Below the pieces are notes generated by a model. It worked only from the letters and a program-made list of their open reading frames with translations, ran no database searches and was not told the DNA's origin. The position numbers and the translations under genes were made by a program. Positions 1-12,400 of a stretch of DNA of 64,000 bases are shown piece after piece. Every line of letters begins with the position of its first letter. Position 1 is the stretch's first letter. This DNA is from Brasenia schreberi (lineage: Eukaryota; Streptophyta; Magnoliopsida; Nymphaeales; Cabombaceae): assembly GCA_036023115.1 (NCBI GenBank), contig JAYKKT010000047.1, positions 1,541,001-1,605,000 on the forward strand, given 5' to 3'.

Positions 1-922
1 ATAACTCAAACCTATACCCAACCTGTTGAGGTACAGGTCATCGACGGTTATACCTATACCCACCCGTGACATCCCATGATCCTATTGCCATCCCTATGCT
101 GGATTTAACCCAAGCAAATCACAAGAAGGTCGAAAGAGGGTCATTTGTTCTCTTTTGAAGATAAATAAAGGGAGTCCGATTATACAATTTCAGTTTCATA
201 GGCCCAGACCTCATAATTAAACACTCAGAAGACTAATGAGAGCACAAGTCATCGAGCATAATAGGGGTTCATCTATTCGAGTCTATGGGATTCCATTGGC
301 ACTCGATAGGGTTGGAGAGAATCAAGTAAAAGAAAGTAACATTGTTCATGTTTATATCCGTGGACCATAGTAATAGTCAATGGTTTGATACCATGGGTCA
401 TTACTTCCAGTATTTACCTCACATGAAAGATCAACAGTGATAACCGTGGGCTCTGCAAACCTTGATCTTTTGCCTTACCCTAAAAACCTTGAGGTAGATA
501 CAGGCTAACCCCAAGATCCACCAGGTTTTCTGCTCGGGTCCCCATTTTGAAGACTTGAGCACGACCAGTTTCAGGTCCCAGTCAAGCCGGCTATGCATGA
601 ACATATGTGTGTATTATATATATAATATACACATTTTTATAAATATAAATATATAGAATATATTATATATACATTTCAGATCCAGTTTGGATCAACTAGG
701 ACCTGATGCTGAGAGTAACACGATCAGGTCTGAAATTGAAAATCTTCAAGTACAAAATTTTCTTTCTTTCTAGTCATACTCTTAAAGATGTGGGTACCTC
801 TTGGTTCGTCTGTCACTCTCAGCATCTATACGCCAATAAATGAAGTTGGTTCCGTTCGGGTCTAGGTGGACTTAAAACACATAAAAGTGTTAATTATGAA
901 AGATACATATAAAGCTTATAGG
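1..922. other. Intergenic sequence, no gene seen
   Basis: I see no coding region here. The left part contains degenerate stretches related to the GGGTC/GACCC-rich repeats found elsewhere in the window. Positions 600-668 are a nearly pure A+T tract with partial self-complementarity. Confidence 0.6.
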
Positions 923-1449
923 TAGGGAGGGATATTCACGGTTTGGTTTGGTTTGGTTCTAGTTTCAACTTTGAATCAAACCGTTACTTATAATTCCTGG
1001 TATTTTAAAAACCGAACCGATAGTTCCAACTTGGTTCGGTTCTGAATCATAGTGCTTGTTATAGGAGTGAGTCAAGGGATCCAGTAGCAAGTTACCGTGG
1101 TCAATGACCAAGTATGAGATATTAAGATCATATACTGACTATAATTTATCCTAGCCTAAAGGTGGAGAACGACATTTTTTCGTTCCCGAACCCTCTTTAA
1201 TAGATTTTATAGTGATCAATGCATCCTTCACCATGTTCATGCTCGATACGAGACTAAAATCATCCATCAAATTCGGTTTTAGCATTGGTACCGTGAACCA
1301 AACCGCCAATTATTTTTCTTGTTAGAACGAATCGGAACCAAACCGTTTGACATCTAGAATCAAACCACAAATCAAACTGTTGGTTTAATAGTTTGGTTCT
1401 AGTGGTTCACTGGTTTGATTTGATTTCAATGGTTTCTTGAACACCCTTA
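923..1449. mobile_element. hAT-like MITE candidate
   Basis: The left end starts TAGGGAGGGATATTCA and the reverse complement of the right end starts TAAGGGTGTTCAAG, giving imperfect terminal inverted repeats. The element is bracketed by 8-bp direct repeats, CTTATAGG at 915-922 and CTTATATG at 1450-1457, with one mismatch. An 8-bp duplication suits the hAT superfamily. The interior (527 bp in all) is rich in GGTTTGG and CCGAACC motifs and has no coding capacity, so it would be non-autonomous. The assignment rests on ends and flanks alone. Confidence 0.5.
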
Positions 1450-2250
1450 CTTATATGTGTCAGAATTGCACATCCATGAACTAGTTTTCTTCATCCATCT
1501 GCATTTAGGATCATTGATTGTTGAACTAAAAAAAGCTCCAAGAAAGCTATTTTTAGATAAACAAAAAAAATTGTATTTCTCATTTTTTAAAGAGGTTCAA
1601 ATAAAAGCCCTGCATTCTTAGACATTGTCAGATACGATCCTCCTCCATGGTGGCCGATCCCTTTATAAATTGAATCCTATTGGATTTTATCACAAGTTTA
1701 TACTTTGCTGGAGAAAAATATTAAACATGATATGACATTAAAAAAAAGTTATTAAAAACGGTACGATTTTGCATTTTGAAGTAATTGCTAACATGACATA
1801 AGATCGAGACAACAACAAATTTAAAAAATCTATTAAATTTATGTATTTTATATTTCGACCAACTATGGTGGAACACCAAGGCTATAATCAACAAGGTGAA
1901 CGAATCGAACGTCGTTTTTCGGCTTGCTTTCTGTACAAAGAAGCCGAGCTAATCCCTCTCTCAACAATCTCTGCTCGCACAGAGCCTTCCGCAAGTCTCG
2001 AAATCTCTACCAAATCCCCGTCGAAAGGTTCAAACAGAGTGACCCCAAATTCCCATCTCATAAAATTGGTCAGATTAAGCAAGAACCATCCTTTATAATT
2101 AAGCATTAGATTGTACACATGAAGCATTTACGGATGGATAGAAGAAAGCAAAGTATGAATATACACGAAGATGACCGGAAAATTACATACGACGAGTGAA
2201 AGTCGCCGGAAAAGAGAGAACCCGAGTGTCCATAAAGGGAAAGCGATGAT

Positions 2251-2484
2251 TCAGAGTGCCCAGCAACTAATCTCCAGGGATCTTTGGAACCGCTCGCCAA
2301 GGGAGAGATTCTCGAGCTCGTTCCCTTTGAGGAGAGTTCCCAGCCACTCTCCGAACAAGCTAGGCTGTGGCTGAGCGGCTTCTCGGTTGTTGTTAGTGGT
2401 CGTCGCCATCGGCTGGGTCTGGACTCGGCCCTTTAAGTCGGTCCAGAAGCTGAAGATGGACGGTGTTGTGGTCGATGGTGCCAT
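2251..2484 (-). CDS. Small hypothetical protein, 77 aa
   Basis: I do not recognise this protein. The frame opens at an ATG at 2484 and runs 77 codons. The product has a Ser/Thr/Pro-rich start, an Asn/Gln-rich linker, and a C-terminal half with the pattern LFGEWLGTLLKG...NLSLGERFQRSLE, which looks like an amphipathic helix. A TATA-like motif (CTATAAACG, minus strand, about 2524-2532) lies about 40 bp before the ATG, so a short leader is plausible. The region is richer in G+C than its surroundings. A second minus-strand open frame at 1888-2127, with a charged sequence around WEFGVTLFEPFDGDL, could be a downstream exon, but I could not find a convincing donor/acceptor pair joining them. It could also be a chance frame. 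Confidence 0.42.
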   Translation of the reverse strand: MAPSTTTPSIFSFWTDLKGRVQTQPMATTTNNNREAAQPQPSLFGEWLGTLLKGNELENLSLGERFQRSLEISCWAL

Positions 2485-2921
2485 TAGCGATTCTTAGCAG
2501 ACAAATTGAGAAGAAGAGAAACGTTTATAGACAAGCAAGAGTGGCGTGCAATATAATCTTGAAAAAGGTAAGGGATGGCAAAAGGGAAGGGCGTGGATGT
2601 GGGGCGGGGGTGGGGGCGGGCATGGAGACAACAAAGGCAGGCAACCCGCGGCATCATCGTAAAACCATGGGCAGTGGATTTTTCTTTTTAATGAAAATTT
2701 TTATATGATTGTCCCCTTTTGACAATTTTTAAAAATGTTCTTCCTTATATAAAGAGTTAGGCGAAATTCCCATAAGTAAAATTGTAAAATAATTGGAACT
2801 TGTATAAATCTAGTTCCAAACTGTTAATTAGATTTATATTTTCAGAAAAATTATAATAAGTCTACTTTAGATTTTTCATGTCATACCACAACAATAATTA
2901 AATTTTTTTTATGTATTAAAT
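2485..2921. other. Upstream intergenic sequence
   Basis: The segment begins with the TATA-like motif of the small minus-strand gene and a G-rich stretch at about 2585-2625. From 2700 it is AT-rich and I see nothing else in it. Confidence 0.5.
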
Positions 2922-3053
2922 AAGGTCGTCTACATGGATTCTTTGTTTCCACATAAGTTGATCAAGTACCATTTGATGTGTTTCGAGATAAGGTCGGCTA
3001 CACGGATTCTTTGTTTCCACAGTTGATCAAGTATCATTTGATGGATTTCGAGT
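2922..3053 (-). repeat. Direct duplication of an RTE 3'-end fragment
   Basis: Two adjacent units of about 66 bp (about 2922-2987 and 2988-3053) each contain GTCGGCTACA(T/C)GGATTCTTTGTTTCCACA, or close variants broken by mismatches, followed by the same TTGATCAAGTA segment. The first half matches the 3' end of the RTE-type LINEs elsewhere in the window, in reverse orientation. Confidence 0.55.
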
Positions 3054-3129
3054 CTAAGAAAATAAACGAGTTCATATTTTTCTTTTGCTACAAGAAAAGA
3101 CCGAAGCCTAACACACCACATGAAGAGAC

Positions 3130-3205
3130 TGAAGCCTAACTCCCTTGGGAGTTGAACTCCTTACCAGGAGCAATGGCACAAGAGTGCTCTGCCGTTGAGG
3201 TAATG
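3130..3205 (-). mobile_element. tRNA-like SINE fragment
   Basis: On the minus strand this reads with an A-box-like GGCAGAGCACTC and, about 30 bp later, a B-box-like AGGAGTTCAACTCCC. These are the internal RNA polymerase III promoter blocks of tRNA-derived SINEs. No cloverleaf could be folded by eye, so it is not called as a tRNA gene. Confidence 0.35.
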
Positions 3206-3649
3206 TTCTTGGTAACGAGTTCACGTTTGTTATTAGTCGTTATGTGGTTACTAGTAAATATCAAACTAGCTAAACTTGTAATTTTGATTTTCTCAAAACC
3301 TTATTTTTGGTAACAAATACGGTTGTTCTCTCTCTCTTTTTTGTTGTAAATGTTTTCAGGTGGAAGAAGGAAATAGCTGATTAGATAACTGTGTGTTCTT
3401 AAATTTCTCCATTAACCTTAAGACTTCAGTAAAAAGGATGGCCTTCCTCTTATTATTATTTTTTTCTTTGTTGAAAACCTTTATTTTCCAGCTTATTAAA
3501 AAAAAAATCAACACAGAGAAATAAAACCATGGCAGGAGACGCTGGTTTTGTGAAGAGAAGGTGTGTCCCACTCGTTTGGTGTCATTGGCCTTCCACTTTA
3601 TCGGGCCTACCTGTTGGATATAGATATCTTGTCATTTTGGTATATTTAT

Positions 3650-3790
3650 TTACTCTCTTTCTTTTTTCCTCTTTTTTGATGAATGCTTATAGAGTTAGGG
3701 ATCATAAATTGAAGGTCATGAGTTCGATGCCTGGGGTGTTCATTTGCCCTCAATCTCCTTCTTGTATCAAAAAGGGTGGGTGAAAGGACC
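3650..3790 (+). mobile_element. SINE-like copy, diverged
   Basis: It contains AAGGTCATGAGTTCGATGCC and then CTGGGGTGTTCATTTGCCCTC, matching the order of blocks in the copies at 4577, 21985 and 57520. The A-box side is degraded (GAGTTAGGGATC). It probably belongs to the same SINE family. Confidence 0.4.
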
Positions 3791-4576
3791 CCTTGATGCC
3801 TTATTGGTGGCGTCAATGACATCCAGAAATTTGTATGGGCTAGGGCGAATAGGTCATGAGGATGTTTAAGGTGGGGCGAACTATACATTAGGATCACAGA
3901 TTCAACTACGCGAGTAGGCCATGAGACCGAACCACCTTGGCTAAATGTAGATCCACCATTAGGCATCGTGTTCTATATGACACACACAGACACGAAGTGA
4001 TGTTTATTGTTCATCAAACACGAAACTTATCACCCAAGTATCAGTACCATGAATCAAACACAAATGGTTATAAGCCCATGTGAGTCTAGGCCTACAGTTC
4101 TAATGACAGAGGCCTAAAACCACATATCAAACACACAAGGATCGCCAAGGAGGCTCCACCAAGGGAATCATTCTCAGACTTGTTTAGATTGGAACAATAC
4201 AAAACCCTAATAAGACCTAATGAATGAAGCCGTGAAGCAACTATTAGAATAAATATCATGATAATATCTTCCAAAAAGAGCATAAGAGTTGATTGATGAG
4301 GACTCACACAGATGACCTGACTTTAAAGCATATCCATTCACTTCTCTCTCTCTCTCTCAAAAAGAAAAGGAAAAAGAAAAAACGAAGCATATCCATATGG
4401 GGCATGTTCATCCCAAGCGAGGTCTTTCTACCTTGGCTCCTATGGCTCACAACTTTCTCTTCCACCATTTATAGGTCTTTTCCCCCTCCTGAAACATGAA
4501 AACAAGAGGAAGGAAGGAAGCCCACACGTAGGAGACATACAAGTAGATCAAGGATACCAATTTGGAGTACAATGAG

Positions 4577-4684
4577 CAATAAGTCACCTGGCTAGGGGGT
4601 TCGACCCACAAGTTCAAGGTGATGAGTTCGATCCCCAGGACATGCATCTTGTTTCAGCCTCCAACTCTACCCAAAAAAAAAAAG
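4577..4684 (+). mobile_element. tRNA-derived SINE copy
   Basis: An A-box-like CCTGGCTAGGGGG is followed about 25 bp later by a B-box-like GATGAGTTCGATCCCC, then GCATCTTGTTTCAGCCTCCAAC and an A-rich tail. The copies at 21985 and 57520 keep the same blocks in the same order. Length and architecture suit a plant tRNA-derived SINE. A directly repeated 23-mer beginning ACTTTGGAGTGTGAC follows at about 4688-4750. Confidence 0.55.
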
Positions 4685-4750
4685 TTACTACTTTGGAGTG
4701 TGACATATTTAGGCATGCTTGTTTCACTTTGGAGTGTGACATATTTAGCG

Positions 4751-5134
4751 GCAGTTTGAAACTACCGGTTTCCGAATACCATAAACTGCAACTGAACCGG
4801 AGGAGCCCTGATCCCAGTTATCGCCAGTTCTGCAGACGGTGCAGTTCTGGTTTGAACCGCCGGACTGAAACCGGTCATTTCTACAGCTAGGTGTTTAATT
4901 TTTCTGGAAAACCCCACTCATTTATTTACATTAAGCTGGATGTTTCAAGATTACCCACACGGTAAAAGAGAATCTAAAATAGAGATTTTGGACCTCCCCA
5001 AAAATTGTTGCAAATAGGGAGATTCCAACATGATTTATCGGTAATGTAATTTACAAAACAAATAGAAAGAGATTATTCAGCATTACTATTGCCACATGCC
5101 ACCTACATAAATCTTTTTTCATCAACAACCATTT
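4751..5134. other. Intergenic sequence with a CCGG/GAACCGG-rich stretch
   Basis: Positions 4757-4885 contain repeated CCGGTT/AACCGG motifs typical of degenerate MITE-like repeats. The remainder is AT-rich and I see no gene. Confidence 0.45.
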
Positions 5135-5460
5135 CTTCTTATAATAGATGGGATCGACTACATGAATTCTTTGAATTCTTTGTTTCCACGAGTCATGTGC
5201 CGTGTTGACAGTTAACTCAACATTAGCTAGATCATTCTTTATTGCTTTTTCAACACTTTCATGATCTCATTTTTCTTTTAAAATTTTCAAAATCTAGTTT
5301 TGCATACTTTTCTAATGAAACTTTCTTTACTCATCTTTTCATACGTCAAAACCCTATTAAAAGATTTTCTCTCATTTTATCTTCAATTGATATCACTCCC
5401 AATTTATTTCTAACCTCATTATATATACAATTTTTTTTCATGATTTTCAAAACTACAAAA
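5135..5460 (-). mobile_element. Degenerate RTE-type LINE 3' fragment
   Basis: Read on the minus strand, the segment matches the 3' end of the RTE LINEs in this window. The remnants in order are GGGATCGACTACATGAATTC, AGTTAACTCAACATTAGCTA, the stretch coding ...KKEKM..., and the ENGxKLGVI-like region near 5400. Multiple substitutions and indels disrupt the frame. The continuation to 6436 is low-complexity (CT)n and AT-rich sequence with no further gene, including a short repeat of TAGATGGAGAGA at 5915-5990. Confidence 0.6.
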
Positions 5461-6436
5461 ATTCTTACACTACCCCGACACCCCCTCCTCTCTCTCTTTC
5501 TCTCTCCTGTTACAAACTCTTTGGAAACCCGATCTCCAACACTTTGTTCCGCATTCAGACGATGCCTAACTAAACCTTAGTGGTTTATCCTGTGACGGAT
5601 ATCAGATGTTCATGTTCGCTTATCTCCAACTCGTGATCTTAGCCAGAGGTATATGATAACACCAAATTGCTATCTGACCTTTCTCAATTCACTACAGCCT
5701 TGGATTCATTTCCTTCATGATACCCTCTCCGTGGTAGTCAGGCTCGGTTCATCAGAACTCCATTGCCTTCTCCCACAGAATAGAAAAAGCAAAACAGGAA
5801 GAAGAAAAATATGAAAAAAAATACATTGCTTGATTCAGTTTATATTTGATGCCGCAAGCCCAACAACTGTAAGTCGTTTGGGATGGAGAAAAGATGCAGC
5901 AAAACCATATTTCTCCATCTAGAGAGACGTAATTATACTGCATCTCCCTAGATGGAGAGATAGGGCTCAACTGCATCTTTATAGATGGAGAGACGCAACT
6001 TTGACGCTCTTCGAATCAAGAGTTTTTCTTTAACAAAAATCTAATATCAGTAGTGTCTTAAATATATGAAAAGAAGACTTCAAACAATTGTCGGAAGTTG
6101 TAGGAGGTTATCACGAGGAATTGAGTCGGATATTTTAGGTATTTTTGAAAAAAAAGTATGCCAACAGTAAAACGGGTGTGGCAATAGTAATTACCAAATT
6201 GTTTAGTTGATTCAATCTACACGGCAAAACTTTCCCACTAAGAAGGAAATACAACCACAACTAGGCTGAACTTAATGTACTTTTGGAAACACACGTTCCA
6301 CCAATTGTTGACTCAAAACCATCAGAATCCAAGTAACATGACTCCCAAGCAGCAAAGAACTAACAAATACATCAGTTGGCGCTATATACCTGACCTAGTT
6401 GGAACGCACAAAAGGTAACGACTGGGCTTCCTATAT

Positions 6437-9400
6437 TTACTTCACATGTCTCCAAGCTGCAGCAATAATATCATCATCTACAAAGGGCCGCAACTCCCAC
6501 ATCAAACAGTAGCTTTCTAATTGCGCTGATGGCGTAAGAAGATTTAAGGATGAAACCACCTTCTCCTGAGGATTCATCAATGTTATATTCAAGGTATAAT
6601 TCCCCAACCTGATCTTCATCTTTGCGCTGGTTGATAGCAATATTTAAAGTTACCTGCATTATATAGTCCGCTTCCAACATGTTATATACAGCTTGCATAG
6701 TCAAGGCATATTCTGACACACCAGCTTCCTGAAGATGTTGATTCTCACTCTCCGAGTCCTTCAAGGTGCAAAAAGAATCCAACTTTCAGAAGAAAAAAAT
6801 GCAAATTGATAAGGATCAAGGAAGAATAGTGAAAATAAATAAACAAGCTCAAGATATTATCTTCATCGTTCAAGGCATGGAAACCACTCGATGATTTCTA
6901 ACAGGAAAATTTTCTCAACTCGAACATATATATGCCGCATTGGGAGACCATTTGAAGTAAACAGTCAGTGGGCATCTTTGAAGAACATAAGCAGTAAATA
7001 TAAATCTAAAGCGCAGTGGAGGAACTTCATGTCAGCTTACTTGAATGAGTTTTGAACTGGAAACCATCTAGACTATAAATAAATCATTTATTAGCAAACA
7101 TGAATGTCACCGTTTAAGGACTGCTTCTTGTAATATACAGAAAGTAAGAATTTCTAAATAAGAAGACGGGCGACCCATTTACCTCTTCAAAACTAAGAGG
7201 TGGAACAACTAGAATGTCATCCAATGATTTAACCAGACAGTGGGACAATCTTTCATTTTCCTTTATGACTAATGCAAGTCCGTCCTCCAAGAGATGTCTA
7301 AGCTCCTTCAAAAGAGACTTGGCTGAATGACAATTGAGAGATTAATAAGAACTTTGGAAAAAGGAGCACAAAAGCTAAATGATGATCACGAGAACTTAGA
7401 CATTGCAGAGCAGCTATCAACTCGATACATTTCAAAGTTGAGCCATTGCAGGCTTCTCCTGCAGCTGTGTTATGGTAAAGAGGAGGCTGAGGCTAGGACA
7501 AGCTAAATATGCCTCGTTATGCTTAAACGCTCAAAGATAGCTGCAGTTTAGGAACAAGAAAATAAACGTAGCAGTAGAAAGCACAAATTCTGAACAGGTA
7601 ACCTCCTAAACTATGGACCAAGGGACCAAAATTGTCATTCAGTCTGATGAAAACCCTTATCCCATGACGTTATAACCTGTATATATCCTCCGGATTCTTG
7701 TAGTTCTGTTAGCCTTTTAGGAACGTTTCCACTGTTAAATTGTAAAAAGTATACTTTATTTCTTCGAATCTATTCAGGAAGTATCCTTAAATTTTTTTTC
7801 CTTTTCTATTTAGTAGCGAGCCATTCAAACTGTTCATGAATACTAGCGTTGGCACCGTTAGCATAATGTTTCTCTTGTAAATTATGCTTGGTATCGCTCA
7901 AGATCCTCAATGTATTTGAGGGTCATCTTGTGTTCATTTTTGGCATTTGCTGTCTTGGGATTCATGTTCTTGGTGATATTGTGGAATAGCTCTTGGTATT
8001 TGTTACTCTTGTTGAATCTTCTTGACATAAGTATCAGAACTTGGTTTGAAGGTCCCCCTCTAGTGACTCATTCCCTCCTTGTTTTGGTGCCTAAAACTCC
8101 TTGCTCTTTCGATATTGGTGACTTTCCCCCAGCTGATATTTAGGGTGGTTACACTGAATTTAGAAGGTTTTCATCTTTATTTGAAAGGTCGGTATCTACT
8201 ATCTACAAAAGCATAGAGATGGAGGACAAAAATAAGATCGATTCATTAAAAAGGTCAGTATCTACTCAAGATTTTGGATTATGTTCATGGTATGGATAAA
8301 GGGCCTAAACTTGATATCAAAACTATCAAACATGATGAGGTAGGTACGCATGAAAAAGGGAAAATATCAACAAGAAAAGAAGACATGGGTGAAATTCATG
8401 CAAACATTGTTAAAGTGTAATAGGGTTATGCCAATAGGGCCCATAAGTTTATGTTTGTAATCAGGTCCCAGCAAACTCAGGCCACTAGGGCTAGACAAGG
8501 CCACCTGGTCATCAGGGCCACCAAGGGGGGCCCAACGGCTACTTTACTAGCCGTTAGGTCATGTTCAACAACCTGGAGTTAAATGTTGTTCCTCTCTCTT
8601 TCTCTCTATAAATACTTACCTTGTATTGTTAATTCTTCTATGGGTGATTGTGTATATATTATTCAATAAATGTTAATTCTTCTATGAGTGATTGTGTATA
8701 TATTATCTCATTATTCAATGAAATGAATTCAGGAAGCTTAGTTGTTTTCTAACATGAGCCTAACCCACAGCTTTCGCCTTGACAGGGCGGTGCTCAGACG
8801 GTGGCCCACGCTATCGTAATCGATGGGCTATTTGTTGAGTTAGTGACGACGGATTGAGGTGACGAGGCAAAAGACCTTGACGGTGATAGGTTGCACAAAG
8901 TGAGGCACTCGAGCGAATGCAACAAGAGCAGTGCCACGACAAAGCCGAGCAACTCTCTCTGATTTCCCTTCTCTCTCCATTGATGTTGTCGTGGAGTCTG
9001 CTCAAAAGAAGAAGGCATAAATGCTCTCCCTGTCCGAGTTCATCATGCGAAAGGTTGAGACCCATGGCGTCGTGAATTTTTCGCAGCCGACCATGGCCGA
9101 GTTGCTTGACCTCACCCTTGATGAGCCCCTCCTTCTACCCATCGGCTCTCGCAAACGCTCCCATGAGGAACTCAAGAGTGGAAGGCTTGGTGGCAATTTT
9201 CGGTCCTATGATCGTGATGGATTTGGGAGTGGTGCTGACAGTGAAGGAGGGGAACGAGGATACGACACCAAGAATAATCGTGAGGTTGGAGGTGTTGGTG
9301 TTGGTAGTAACAGGGATTTCGCTACTTGTGTGGATGAGATTGATGACTAGGGTGCCGACAAGAAGCCGTTTTCAGAGCAACGGGAGAGGGGTTTCTTCGA

Positions 9401-12400
9401 ATCACAATCGAAGGTGAACAAATCGTATAATTGGAGTTTGAATAAGAGAAGATATGCATCATCCTCTAGCGGTTTTGGTGGACACAAAGAGCGAGAAGGA
9501 GGTCGTCCAGGATTTGAGATGTTAAGTAGCGAGAAAGAGATGGGTGTTTATATGCAGTCAAGTCGTGGATTCGGTCTTAGATCTAGACTTGTCATGTGTT
9601 AGATATGAGATATTTGTTGGTCTTGGATTCAAACTCGAGGCTATGTCTAGATCCAATTTGATATTGCTTATTATTCAAATTGGAGGCCATCCAAGTGTGC
9701 TCTTTTCAACTTATTTGTTTTTAATATTTGTTGGATAAATTGTTTGGTGTCTCATTTAAAAGATAATTTATTTGTTGTTTGTTAGACAATAGGTTGCATC
9801 TCTTTTTATGATTAAGATTTTTGTATTGTGGCTATATGTTGCTTTTGTTGTTCTTTTATTGAAGACCTTTGTGATTAAGGTGTTTCATGTTGTTGGCTAT
9901 TGGTTTAAGATTAGTCAATGTTTGAAGATAATTTTATTGGTATTTGATAATTTATAATCTTGATAACTTTGAAGTTGCATTTTCATGTGATTAAGATATA
10001 TCTCACGTTTGTTGGCCTTTTGTTGAAGACCTTTCTGATTAAGGTGCTTCATGTTATTGGCTATTGGTTAGAGATGAGTCAATGTTGAAAATGCACTATT
10101 GTTATCTTGATAACCGTGTGCTTGATACAAGTATTTGAAAACAATGCATAAAAAGTGTTTTGCCTCGAGTATTGACTATTCATTTACTATACTTTGAGCA
10201 GTTTGTGTGAATGATAAAAATCATTTATTATGAAAAGATCCTTGGAAAATATTAAGTTGATTAATAATCTTTAAAACCTTTTTTGATCACCTTGGTGAAT
10301 TATCTTATTCTTTGAATCATATAATCACGTTTGAGATTGTGAGTTATTTAAAAGCTTTGACATTTGATTGATTTGGATGGCTTGAGCTTAGCATTAAAGC
10401 GTGTTTGATTTGGATGGTTTGAGCTTAATCTTAAAGCTTGTTTGGGTTCAAGTTTGTCCTTAAATCTTGGGTTTGAGCTTAGCGTTAAAGCTTATTTGGT
10501 ATTCCAAGGCCTTTTTTTAATATCATGAGTTTGTAGTGATTCATGAAATTATTTATTATATTTGACAATCCTACTTGAATGATCAATGTTTATATTAAAG
10601 AACTTATTTGAAGCAATTGAATATTCTCCTTTTGAAAGGATAAGTACGGGTTCACACATGAAGAATTGAAATAAACTTTCGGTATCCACCGTAAGTTTGA
10701 GGAGGGGTGTTAAAATGTAATAGGTTTGACCAATAGGGCCCATAAGTTTTTGTTTTTAATTAGGTCCCAGCGAACCCAAGCCACCAAGGCCATACCATCA
10801 CCACCAAGGCACCAGGAGGAACCCCAACGACTACTTTACTAGTTGTTGAGCTATCTTCAACAACCAATAGCTGAATGATGTTGGCTTTCACTCCTCTTTC
10901 TCTATGAAAATACTTACCTTGTATTAAATAAATGTTAATTCTTCTGTGATTGTGTATAGATTATTTCATTATTCAATAAAATGAATTCAGGAAGCTTAAA
11001 TGTTTTCTAACAAACATCACTTAGATTCTTTGGTAAAGATAAAAAACTTCATAAGAGCTTATTACTTTTTGAAAAAGGTAGCTTATCCCTGGGAATATTT
11101 CAAAAAGAACCAGATCTAAGATGGTTTTATCTTCAAATTGACTTGATGGGAACGTGTTTAATACTCAAACAACGCAATTTAAGCATATGAGATTATCCAT
11201 TGAATTCTTGGATTTGTGAAACCAGTTGAGAAGTTCACTTGGTTGTAATACAAGGGCATCAAATAAAATTTCAGCCACCGAAAGACATGGCCAAAGGTGA
11301 TGAAACTTTGACAGATCTAGTTATGAGGAAACAAGACTAAAGAATCTACGGAGTATAAAGATACCATTCTAGCAACTTCAAAGCCCCAAGCAAATGATAA
11401 GACTTGTAAGCCCCCGTTTTGTCAAGAAAGTGAAGCTAAGGGTGTATCTGTATATCACTAATGACAAGACATGTAGAATCCCCCTCTAAGCCATGACCCA
11501 ATAAGATCACATTTGCACTATTGCCAAGAAAACCGGCTAACAGGCATCAGCATAATCTATCATAACTCAACCTCAAGACTACTATTACAGTCTACTTTAT
11601 TCAGATTATTTGTGACAGCTACAAGGTGCAAAAGTAAATTCTGGATGAATATCATTGTAATTTAAGACTAGAGACCCTACCATTCTTTCTGTGTTCATGG
11701 AGTCCTTGTTGCCACGCATTTACTTCCATGTTGCAAGAAAGACAGAAAATAAAAACATAAATATCAACATAAGAAGCTTAAAATAAGTGGAATAATAAAG
11801 CAGAAAAGCAATGTTATAAAAATTGTATCATGTCGCATGATATGTGTATCAGTACTTGAATCGATACATGTACTGTTGTGTAAGCAAACTGCAAAACTAG
11901 GTTGTAAAGAAATTACTTTTGTCTATGTTATGTATATCTGTTTGATGATGCCTGCATCCTGCTCCAATGTATGATTTCATCCATTTACTGTTATTAGCTT
12001 CTATAATCTTTCCAATAACTGCATTCTCCATATCTAATGGAGGCCTTCGGAATAATTCTGTTAAGCACCATATAGTAAGTTTCCAAGTTTCAAATTTGGA
12101 ACAGGAAATATCAAAGAATAATATCATGTTTTCTTCCTACAAAAAGTCTACATTAATGATGCATTTAAAATTACAGACATCAAAGGCCATGGCAGGAGAA
12201 CCTTAACATTGAGCTGGAAAGAAGGGTAAATTGTCCTTAGACATTTGATGTGAGATGCTCAGAAATAAAGATGAGATAAAGAGACAGAGAAAAGAACAAT
12301 CTGGCAAACAAAAATCACCAACCATAAGAGCATACTGACACCCCATCTGTTTACAAGATAGCAATGGCTATAGGCAGACTAGCAAAACAACCCTAAACAT

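Larger units (their letters stand above)
8408..11012 (+). mobile_element. Non-autonomous LTR retrotransposon carrying an eIF4B fragment
   Basis: Two direct repeats (8408-8754 and 10708-11012) begin TGTTAAA and end TTTTCTAACA, so they have the TG...CA ends of LTRs. They are flanked by a perfect 5-bp duplication AACAT (8403-8407 and 11013-11017). A polypurine tract GAGGAGGGG (10699-10707) sits directly before the right LTR. The 1.95-kb interior has no gag, protease, integrase or reverse transcriptase. It holds a decayed eIF4B-like sequence near the 5' end, and then AT-rich sequence with two internal repeats: about 65 bp at 9861 and 10024, and TTGAGCTTA-containing units at 10380-10500. I could not find a primer-binding site resembling initiator tRNA-Met. 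The element lies in the long intron of the unknown minus-strand gene, in opposite orientation. Confidence 0.88.

Noticed and set aside
3130..3205. A functional tRNA gene
   Set aside because: Box-like motifs are present but no acceptor stem or anticodon arm could be paired, so a SINE fragment is the better reading.
3646..3966. A 106-codon minus-strand frame
   Set aside because: It runs across SINE-like sequence and has no recognisable protein pattern; composition matches the repeat.
7910..8143. A 77-codon hydrophobic plus-strand frame
   Set aside because: It lies in the long intron of a minus-strand gene, is Leu/Val-rich from T-rich DNA, and shows no recognisable motif.
9021..9350. A functional eIF4B gene
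   Set aside because: The 109-codon frame covers only part of the protein. Stops and frameshifts interrupt it, and the whole segment is inside an LTR element.
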